Source: Clostridium sp. 28_12 (GTDB lineage: Bacteria > Bacillota > Clostridia > TANB77 > CAG-508). From it: DNA of 29,524 nucleotides. This document shows, one piece after another, positions 23,104-29,524 of this stretch. The number at the start of each line of letters is the position of its first letter. Positions within the stretch are counted from its first letter, which is position 1. The position numbers and the translations under genes are program-made. The notes under the pieces were generated by a model. It was not told the DNA's origin and ran no database searches. It was given only the letters and a program-made list of their open reading frames with translations. The DNA lies in assembly GCA_001916055.1 (NCBI GenBank), contig MNRR01000029.1:1-29524 (forward strand), written 5' to 3'.

Positions 23104-25056
23104 TTAAATAATAACAAAATTATAATGAATATTTTCTTGAGTTAATATATCTTTTTCTCTATGACTACAAGTAAATATTATTATTTGTCTATCATTAAAC
23201 TCATTAACTAAATAATTTAATATATTTTTTAATCTTTCATCATCATAATAAGCAAATGACTCATCCAAAATTATTGGCACTTTTTCATTTGATATTTCAT
23301 CTAACATTGCTAATCTTAATGATAAATATAATTGGTCAATTGTTCCTGTGCTTAATCTTTCTGCTGATATATAATTTCCATTATTTAATTCAACTATTAA
23401 TCCTTGCTCATCATTAAAAGTTAATTTTTTGTATTTTCCGTCTGTTATTTCCGTAATATTTTCTGATAATTTTTTTGTAAAAATTGGGCTTATATTATTT
23501 TTCATATTTTCATATGCTTTTGCTAATAATATTTTTACTAATTCTATACTTTCATTATTTTTTCTTAATTCAGAATATTGTTCTTGTAATGAATATTGCA
23601 CTTCTTCTAATACTGATAAATTTTCTAATTGTGGTTCAATATTTTCTTTTTGTAAATCCAATTTATTTTTTTCTATTTTTAAATTATTTATTTCCATTTC
23701 TGTTAAATTAATTTCACTATTAATATTTTCTTTTTTTAATAAATAATTAATTTCATTTTTTTCTATATTTTTTTCATATTTATTTATTATTTTGTTTTCT
23801 TCCAAATTATTTAGGAAATTATTCTCTATTTTTATTTTATTTATTTCATTTAATAAATTATTAATATTTTCTTGATATATTTTTTGACTATTTTCCAAAT
23901 TGTTTTTTTCTAAGTTTATTTCTTCTATAATATTTTTTTGATTTTTTTCTATTATTTTTATTTTTTTATTTAATTTATTTTTTTGTAAAAAATAAATTAT
24001 CAAATATGTTGGTACCGTAAGTAAAAAAATATATTTTATTATTATGTTGTTATTTATTTTTGGAATAAAAATAATCCATAAAATATTAAATAGTAAAATA
24101 ATTAATAAAAATAAATTTAGTTTTTTATTTAATTTGTTTTTTTCATATTTTCCATTAATGTTTTTTATTTCATTTTTTTCTATATTTATTTTTTTATTTA
24201 TTTTTTCTAAATTAGAATTTATTATATTTACTTTATTTTTATTTTCTTCAATAATATTTTCTTTTATTTTTATTTTTTCATTTTCAATATTGTTTTTTTC
24301 ATTTTTATTTTTTATTTCTTTTAATAAATTGATTTTATTTTCGTTTTTTTCTAATTTATTTTTTATTTTATTTTTTTCTTCTTCAATTTCATATTGAATA
24401 TTTTCGTATTTTTTTAATTCATTTATTTTATCATTATTTATTTCAATATTTTTTTGAATAATATTTATTGGTTTTTCTCTGCTTCTTTCCGTACCTATTT
24501 TTTCTAATTGCATTTTATTTAATTTTTCTATTGCTTTTTTATATGAAATATTATCTTCTCCTGTTTCTAATAAATTAGATATTTTTTGTATTAATATATT
24601 TTGTGTATTTTTTTCTATTTTAATTTCTTGTTGCATTGCAATAGATGTTGCTAATAACATTTCTTCATTTATTTGTGTTTGCTCAACAAAAAATTCACTT
24701 CCTTTATTTTTATCAATATTAAATTCTTTTAAAATATCTTCACCATTTTCATTATATATATTTGGATTTTTTTTATTAAATTCTCTATATATTTCATATT
24801 TATTTTTATTATCTAATTCATATGTTAATTTTCCAGAATATTCTTCAGAGTCCCATGGTTTATATTTTTCAAAATCTGAAATATCTTTTCCTTTTTTATT
24901 TTTTGAGGCTCCATAAAAAATATTTAAAATAAATTTTAATAATGTTGATTTTCCACTTTCATTTTTTCCATAAATAATATTTAAATTATTTTCTAAATTT
25001 ATTTCTTTATTTTTTAATTTTCCATATGAATTTATTTTTATTTTATTTATTTTCAA
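23104..25056 (-). CDS. YhaN-like SMC/Rad50-type ATPase
   Basis: 650 residues. Walker A GKNESGKST at 30-38, a long Lys/Asn/Glu/Ile-rich coiled coil, two membrane helices in the middle (about 313-332 and 338-357), a second coiled coil, then signature LSTGTIDQLYLSLRLAML and Walker B VPIILDES (593-600). The central membrane pair separates YhaN-type proteins from soluble SbcC. It lies 16 nt after the metallophosphoesterase gene, the standard YhaO-YhaN pair, likely a membrane-associated DNA end-processing complex. Codon use is extreme in Asn, Lys and Ile, probably from low complexity plus AT bias rather than transfer. Confidence 0.88.
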   Translation of the reverse strand: MKINKIKINSYGKLKNKEINLENNLNIIYGKNESGKSTLLKFILNIFYGASKNKKGKDISDFEKYKPWDSEEYSGKLTYELDNKNKYEIYREFNKKNPNIYNENGEDILKEFNIDKNKGSEFFVEQTQINEEMLLATSIAMQQEIKIEKNTQNILIQKISNLLETGEDNISYKKAIEKLNKMQLEKIGTERSREKPINIIQKNIEINNDKINELKKYENIQYEIEEEKNKIKNKLEKNENKINLLKEIKNKNEKNNIENEKIKIKENIIEENKNKVNIINSNLEKINKKINIEKNEIKNINGKYEKNKLNKKLNLFLLIILLFNILWIIFIPKINNNIIIKYIFLLTVPTYLIIYFLQKNKLNKKIKIIEKNQKNIIEEINLEKNNLENSQKIYQENINNLLNEINKIKIENNFLNNLEENKIINKYEKNIEKNEINYLLKKENINSEINLTEMEINNLKIEKNKLDLQKENIEPQLENLSVLEEVQYSLQEQYSELRKNNESIELVKILLAKAYENMKNNISPIFTKKLSENITEITDGKYKKLTFNDEQGLIVELNNGNYISAERLSTGTIDQLYLSLRLAMLDEISNEKVPIILDESFAYYDDERLKNILNYLVNEFNDRQIIIFTCSHREKDILTQENIHYNFVII

Positions 25057-25072
25057 ATAAATCCCCCCGTTA

Positions 25073-26143
25073 TTATTCTAATATTTCCATTCCAATTTCT
25101 AATGCATTTACTATTATTTCTTCATTATAATTTTCTTTTTTTATTTCTTCTAATATTTCCTTTGCAAATAATCCTCTTAAAGAATTTTCTTTTGCAATTT
25201 CTTCTATATTATAATTAGGTTTTGTTTTATTTTTTATTTTTATTATTTTTTTATTTAATTCATATTTATATAAATCATAGATATTTATTTCAAAATTTCT
25301 TTTTCCGATTAATATTATTTTATATAATTTATTTTCTTCTATTTTTATTTCATTTATTTTTTCAATTAATTCTTCAATAGAATTTATTTCTGTACAATTT
25401 ATTTCTTTTTCTACATATTCAGTTTCATCTAATTTAATAAATTCTAATTTATTTTCATTTTTAGTAATTTCTCCAACTACCATTCCGTGTTCTCCTAATT
25501 CGTCAAACCCTAATGATATTGTTGAACCTGGATAGATAATTTTTTTATTTGGTTCAAAATTTGTTTTATGAATATGTCCTAATGCCACATAATTAAATCC
25601 TTTATTTTCTAATATTTTTTCATTCATGGAATTATATTGCATTTCTTCTAAATTCGCACCATTTAATGTTCCATGTATTATTAATATATTTATTTTTTCT
25701 GGATTTTCTATTTCTATATTTTCTATTCCTGAATTTGTACAATAAAAATCATCAAATCCATATCCATATATATCTGCATCCTCTGTTTCTATTTTTTGAA
25801 TATTTGAATTAAATATATATACATTTTTATTCCAATCAAAATTATTATAATATGATTTTTTTAAAATTGGATCATGATTTCCTGGTGTTATAAATATTTT
25901 TGTATTTTCTATTTCTTTAAATAAATTATTTATATATTCTATTGTTGATTTTCTTATATATTTATGCTCATATAAATCTCCCGCTATAAATAAATATTCT
26001 ATTTTATTTTCTTTTATATATTCAATTATTTTTTTGAATATTTTTCTTTGTTCTAATCTTCTTTGTTCCCCTAAATTTCCTTTGTCTGATAATGTTGCAA
26101 ATGGAGAATCAAAATGCATATCTGCTATATGTACAAATTTCAT
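25073..26143 (-). CDS. YhaO-like metallophosphoesterase (SbcD/Mre11 type exonuclease)
   Basis: 356 residues from the ATG at 26143, chosen because AAAGGAAG precedes it; an ATG twelve codons upstream has no ribosome site. Metal-binding motifs are complete: VHIADMHFD (D-x-H), AGDLYE (GD), TPGNHDP (GNH) and ALGHIHK (GH-H) with IIHGT. The fold is the calcineurin-like phosphoesterase of Mre11/SbcD nucleases. It probably trims DNA ends with the downstream ATPase; start-stop spacing of 16 nt indicates one operon. Confidence 0.9.
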   Translation of the reverse strand: MKFVHIADMHFDSPFATLSDKGNLGEQRRLEQRKIFKKIIEYIKENKIEYLFIAGDLYEHKYIRKSTIEYINNLFKEIENTKIFITPGNHDPILKKSYYNNFDWNKNVYIFNSNIQKIETEDADIYGYGFDDFYCTNSGIENIEIENPEKINILIIHGTLNGANLEEMQYNSMNEKILENKGFNYVALGHIHKTNFEPNKKIIYPGSTISLGFDELGEHGMVVGEITKNENKLEFIKLDETEYVEKEINCTEINSIEELIEKINEIKIEENKLYKIILIGKRNFEINIYDLYKYELNKKIIKIKNKTKPNYNIEEIAKENSLRGLFAKEILEEIKKENYNEEIIVNALEIGMEILE

Positions 26144-26230
26144 ATTTATTTCTTCCTTTCTTTTTTCTTGTTTTATCATTTTATATTATTTTATTTTTTT
26201 TTGCAATACTTTTACGAATATTTTTTCGTT

Positions 26231-26266
26231 TTTGCACACCTGAGATCGCTTTTTTTCCGTGCAATT
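26231..26266. repeat. Short GCAC...GTGC palindromic repeat, fourth copy
   Basis: TTTGCACACCTGAGATCGC-T7-CCGTGCAA, almost the same as the second tandem copy near 5150-5182, about 21 kb away. The shared repeat indicates that this end of the window belongs to the same genome as the start. Confidence 0.7.
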
Positions 26267-26304
26267 TTGTATTCCCGAAATTGCTTTTTTGTGAAAACTG
26301 CAGC

Positions 26305-26341
26305 AAAAAAACTCATACAGTTTAAAACTATATGAGTTTTT
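26305..26341 (-). terminator. Terminator of the coupling-protein gene
   Basis: On the minus strand AAAAACTCATA pairs with TATGAGTTTTT, with an inner AGTTT/AACT extension, then T7. It lies just past the stop at 26350. Confidence 0.88.
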
Positions 26342-26349
26342 GGTTATTA

Positions 26350-28392
26350 TTAATCATCCATTGGTCCAAATAATTCATCAAATTTAGCTTCAAGTTCTTT
26401 TTGTAAATCATATGAGTCTTCATCATTTTCTTGTTGAACATTTGCAGTTTTTACATCTGATACAGGTGAAACATCTTCAAACATACTATCTAGCGATGAT
26501 ACTCCCTGTTTTTTCTCAACATTACTATTATTATTATTAATTGCTCCAACTGTAGCAAGTGGTTTCTCTTCTTTTTTAGCTGGTGTTTCATCAAATAAAT
26601 CGTCTAAAGACTCAACTTTAAGATTCTCAGCTTGTTTCTCAGTTGTATCTTCTACCCAAGGATTATATGGATTGAATTTTCTCCATGTTCCTCTGTCTAG
26701 TTCTTCAATATCATTATGACTTACTTTCACTTTGTCTAGTGAATTTACCATATCTCTGTGTTTAAAATAATAAAATTTATTTGCTTTTACAGGTTTTATT
26801 CCTTTTTCAAAAATAATACATAAATCATTATCCATTCTTCTTAATTCATCTGGTGTCATCAACGCTCTTGCCATTACTTGATCTGATGTACTTTGACCTG
26901 TTCTAAAATATTGTTTGTCTCTACTTACTGATATACTATCTCTTTCAATTGTTTTTTCACCAAGTGCTTTTGAAAAATATTCAACTGTTTTATATGAGTT
27001 ACTTCCTAAAAATAAATGTGTATCACAGTTACCTATTATTGTTTCATATGATTTTTCATATATTGCTTCTAATTGGTCTAAGTTCTGTAGTATTACACTA
27101 AATGAAATTTTTCTACTTCTTGATGTTGATATCTTTTTATCAAAATCAGGTATTTTTCCTATATTAGCAAACTCGTCTAATATAAAATATGTTGGTACCT
27201 TTAAAGCTCCTCCATTATCATCAGCATAATTATATAATTGCTGAATCATTTGTGAGAAGAATATTGTTAATAAAAAGTCATATGCTGTATGTGTATCTGA
27301 TGATATTACATAAACTGCTGTCTTTTTGTTTCCTATTTCTTCAAAATCAATTGTATCTGTTGATGTTAATTCTGCTATTTCTTTTGAATCAAATTTTCCT
27401 AATTTTGATTGCAATGTACTTAGTATTGAACTATATGTTTTTTCTGGTGCAATTTCTATAGATTTATAGTTCATTCTTGCAGGATGGTCATATGGTAATT
27501 TACTTATTAATTCTGTTAGTAAGTTACTTCCTCCATTTGAATTTGCGGCCCTTACTAATTCTGCACAGCTTGCTAAATTTTGTTCTTCCTCTGGTCTTGT
27601 TGCCATTAAATAATATATCAATGATTTTAATAACATCTCTGCTGAATCATCCCAAAATGGGTCTGAACCTCCTCCATCTGTTTTTTGTCCTTTTACAATT
27701 GTGTTTGCAATAACGTCGACATCTATTTCTGATGTTATATGATGTAATGGATTGTATCCATCACTATTTTGTGGTTTTACTAAATTTAATACTTTTATTT
27801 CATATCCATGTGATTTTAAATATCCAGCTGTTTTGTCATATAATTCTCCTTTAGGGTCTGTAAATACATATGACCCTAATAGTTGACATGCATTTGGAAT
27901 TGAATATGATGCTGATTTACCAGAACCAGAACCTCCGACAACTAATACGTTTACGTTTCCTCTCTTATCTACTGGTAAATAGTTATTTTCTGCTAATACT
28001 ATTCCTTTTTTATTATTTAGGACTGTGTATTGCTCTCCATTTTTGCTCCAGTCACTTGAACCATGTTCGAAATCTGTATACTCATTTTTAGGTGCAGACC
28101 TAGCAACCCCTACTATGAAAAATATTGCAAATATTATTGAGAATACTACAAGGCATTTTAAATATGATGTCATATATCCATTATTTATTATTGACCCTAA
28201 TGCCTTAAAAGGATTTTTCATTGAGTCTACAAATATTCCTATTTTTCCAAGTGAACTACCTGCTGGTACTTGCATATTATAAGCATTAACTAATGGCACA
28301 ATTAATACTATGGCTATAAATAGCCATAGTATTCCAAATAATATAAAATATTTTTTATTTTTTCTTATTGCTCCTTCTACCTTGTAGTTCAT
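26350..28392 (-). CDS. VirD4/TraG-family type IV coupling protein
   Basis: 680 residues. Two N-terminal membrane helices (about 16-36 and 81-97), Walker A VVGGSGSGKS (151-160), the coupling-protein signature FTDPKGELYDKTAGYL (178-192), NPLHHI, DPFWDDSAEMLL, Walker B FILDEFANIG (403-412) and FSVILQNLDQL. The acidic C-terminal tail (from about 590) is low in complexity and likely recruits the relaxase complex. It couples relaxosome DNA to a type IV secretion channel in Gram-positive integrative conjugative elements. The two small genes upstream fit an ICE module; the remaining transfer genes would lie beyond the chimeric junction. Confidence 0.94.
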   Translation of the reverse strand: MNYKVEGAIRKNKKYFILFGILWLFIAIVLIVPLVNAYNMQVPAGSSLGKIGIFVDSMKNPFKALGSIINNGYMTSYLKCLVVFSIIFAIFFIVGVARSAPKNEYTDFEHGSSDWSKNGEQYTVLNNKKGIVLAENNYLPVDKRGNVNVLVVGGSGSGKSASYSIPNACQLLGSYVFTDPKGELYDKTAGYLKSHGYEIKVLNLVKPQNSDGYNPLHHITSEIDVDVIANTIVKGQKTDGGGSDPFWDDSAEMLLKSLIYYLMATRPEEEQNLASCAELVRAANSNGGSNLLTELISKLPYDHPARMNYKSIEIAPEKTYSSILSTLQSKLGKFDSKEIAELTSTDTIDFEEIGNKKTAVYVISSDTHTAYDFLLTIFFSQMIQQLYNYADDNGGALKVPTYFILDEFANIGKIPDFDKKISTSRSRKISFSVILQNLDQLEAIYEKSYETIIGNCDTHLFLGSNSYKTVEYFSKALGEKTIERDSISVSRDKQYFRTGQSTSDQVMARALMTPDELRRMDNDLCIIFEKGIKPVKANKFYYFKHRDMVNSLDKVKVSHNDIEELDRGTWRKFNPYNPWVEDTTEKQAENLKVESLDDLFDETPAKKEEKPLATVGAINNNNSNVEKKQGVSSLDSMFEDVSPVSDVKTANVQQENDEDSYDLQKELEAKFDELFGPMDD

Positions 28393-28419
28393 ATATAATC
28401 ACCTTCTCTTTAGTTATAA

Positions 28420-28695
28420 TTATGTTCTAATGTGTAATATCTTCGCTCTTCTTTTCTTTATTAGGATTTTTCCAGGATATGCTTTTATAGCTACATATTT
28501 ACTAGTTTCATTTATTATTTGTCCATTTTCTCTTAATGAACTTATTAAAGATATTGAAGGTTTAGCTACATTTACCTTTGCATCTAATCCTTTTTTCTTA
28601 CTTTTTTTGCCACAGATACAATAATTAAATCTTACCTTATCATCTTTTCCTGCAGCACTTCCTATTTTCTTTCCATTTACTGTGCTATTTACCAT
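28420..28695 (-). CDS. Small basic hypothetical protein of the conjugation module
   Basis: 91 residues from the ATG at 28695, nine nt after AAGGAGGGG; an upstream ATG at 28731 lies before that site, inside the preceding gene. The sequence is MVNSTVNGKKIGSAAGKDDKVRF..., then CICGKKSKKKG, SLRENGQIINETSKYVAIKAYPGKILIKKRRAKIL. No domain recognised. It starts 16 nt after the stop of the previous gene and ends 27 nt before the coupling protein, so it is in that operon. Very basic; nucleic acid contact is possible but unproven. Confidence 0.6.
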   Translation of the reverse strand: MVNSTVNGKKIGSAAGKDDKVRFNYCICGKKSKKKGLDAKVNVAKPSISLISSLRENGQIINETSKYVAIKAYPGKILIKKRRAKILHIRT

Positions 28696-28711
28696 AGTAA
28701 ATTGCCCCTCC

Positions 28712-28975
28712 TTAAACTTTACCACTTTCATTCTTATCTTCCCTTACTTCAAAAGCGAAATAAGATTTATATGGCTTTAATTTACATTTTCCCTTTACTT
28801 TATCTTCATTTTCATCATAATAAAGTCTAGGTTTTAATTCTTCTGTAGTTTCAGGATCTATAACACATATATCTCTTTTCATATTTGGTGTATAGTTGAA
28901 TTCTTTAAATTCCTGTTCTTCTTCTGAATATAATGTATTAAACTTAAATGGTGTTGGTGTTTTTGAAATTCTCCA
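28712..28975 (-). CDS. Hypothetical protein, 5' end probably cut by the assembly junction
   Basis: About 85 codons: FKFNTLYSEEEQEFKEFNYTPNMKRDICVIDPETTEELKPRLYYDENEDKVKGKCKLKPYKSYFAFEVREDKNESGKV. No family recognised. The visible ATG at 28978 lies within or at the junction with foreign sequence and has no ribosome site, so the true start was probably further right. Acidic, no membrane segment. First visible gene of the conjugation module. Confidence 0.5.
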   Translation of the reverse strand, partial: WRISKTPTPFKFNTLYSEEEQEFKEFNYTPNMKRDICVIDPETTEELKPRLYYDENEDKVKGKCKLKPYKSYFAFEVREDKNESGKV

Positions 28976-28977
28976 CA
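28951..28977. other. Probable chimeric assembly junction
   Basis: Left of this point sequence is AT-rich and Clostridia-like; right of it is GC-richer and Bacteroides-like. Both reading frames are open across about 25 nt (GTGGAGAATTTC and AAAACACCAAC on the minus strand), and this fits both the fucosidase protein (RVENFKNTN) and the native gene. Such a shared stretch is a typical false-join point in short-read assembly. Confidence 0.75.
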
Positions 28978-29524
28978 CGCTTATCGGTTGTCACATTTGC
29001 ATATTGGTCTTCTCCTAAATCAAGAGAAACACGTGTCAGATATTGTCGGTAGAAATCAACGTGATTCCGCTTCGATTCAATGAACGGATGAACCATTGCC
29101 TTTGCCAAATAGTTTTTTGCCCGTTCTATCTGATTACCGGTGATGTCTTGATAGTTATTGAAATTAGTTGCAATAGATACATAGATGATCGCTTCGTCGG
29201 CTTTCTCTACAGAAAGTATTCCATCGGCGCAAGCTATTTCTCCACCTTTATTTTTAGCAGTCAATCTGCCTTGAAATTCTACTTTTCCTTTCAATCCTTC
29301 ATGCAAGGAAGAGACTCCCGAGAGTGTTACACAGTTTCCCTCTTCAGAAGCGATCATAACATCCTGGTGAGGGGAGGTAAGCTGTGCATTGAAAGTAATT
29401 TGGCCGGGGCGATTGGCAGTCAGTCGTACCATTACTACCTGATCGGTAAATGAAGTAATCGTTTCGCGTTGATACTGCACACCGTCTACTTCATAACGTA
29501 CGATTGCACGTGCGGAATCCAGAC
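28951..29524 (-). CDS. Partial GH95 alpha-L-fucosidase (N-terminal domain), foreign Bacteroides-like fragment
   Basis: An open frame runs off the right edge: LDSARAIVRYEVDGVQYQRETITSFTDQVVMVRLTANRPGQITFNAQLTSP...EGNCVTLSGVSSLHEGLKGKVEFQGRL...EAIIYVSIATNFNNYQDITGNQIERAKNYL...HVDFYRQYLTRVSLDLG. This is the N-terminal beta-sandwich domain of GH95-type fucosidases, expected to continue NDPHL..YFQFGRYLL after RVENFKNTN. Instead it turns into unrelated codons and stops at 28944. Both ends are missing. Codon use is Bacteroides-like, unlike the rest of the window. Family members cleave alpha-1,2-fucose in the periplasm. Confidence 0.85.

Noticed and set aside
23104..25056. Extreme A/T and Asn/Lys/Ile content of the YhaN-like gene as a sign of horizontal transfer
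   Set aside because: The coiled coil itself demands this composition and the YhaO-YhaN pair is common in Firmicutes; its neighbours are also AT-rich.

Overview
The window reads as AT-rich DNA from an uncultured, low-GC, spore-forming Clostridia-type Firmicute. The evidence is a radC-mreBCD-PBP2-minC cell-shape operon, a MecA-like adaptor, Spo0A-type and CotF-type sporulation proteins, a YhaO/YhaN pair, Shine-Dalgarno sites of the AAGGAGG kind and strong A/T codon bias. Most genes lie on the minus strand. The last ~550 bases are different: they carry a higher-GC fragment of a Bacteroides-like GH95 fucosidase, joined through a short shared sequence at about 28951-28977. This looks like an assembly chimera, so the native sequence probably ends near 28975.

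Layout. 1-3345: two small hypothetical genes, three copies of an unrecognised ~180-nt structured repeat (A, B, C), and a remote target gene of a diversity-generating retroelement (DGR), VP2, lying between inverted copies B and C. 3385-6132: two PD-(D/E)XK nuclease-type genes (an AAA-ATPase fusion and an Rpn-family protein). 6592-12511: minC, PBP2, mreD, mreC, mreB and radC, transcribed leftward from a clear sigma-A promoter. 12680-19552: MecA-like adaptor, LytM/M23 peptidase, two CotF-type coat proteins, Spo0A-like regulator, PcrA and release factor 1. 19654-22904: a DGR cassette with RT remnant, Avd, a MutS-like (MSL) accessory protein and variable protein VP1. 23104-26143: YhaN and YhaO. 26350-28978: a VirD4/TraG coupling protein and two small genes, the edge of a conjugative element.

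The main biology is the DGR. Two paralogous surface-type proteins, VP1 and VP2, share an N-terminal membrane/export segment and a C-terminal FGE-sulfatase (C-type-lectin) fold. Their last ~50 codons differ mainly at first and second codon positions where an adenine-rich template (AAY/TAY) would be expected. They lie ~18 kb apart but share a leader hairpin whose stem has changed on both sides. The mutagenesis machinery looks broken here: the RT has lost the block containing the DGR-typical motif 4 and changes frame, its C-terminus is short, the MSL gene is in two frames, I find no template repeat, and VP2 has no ordinary start codon near its Shine-Dalgarno. The locus could be a decayed DGR, or a set of targets served in trans by an RT elsewhere.

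A second item of interest is the A/B/C repeat. Its outer stem has a different sequence in each copy but stays self-complementary, and inner stems show matched changes. This points to selection for structure (RNA or cruciform DNA) rather than a simple MITE. All calls were made by eye, with no alignment or database search.
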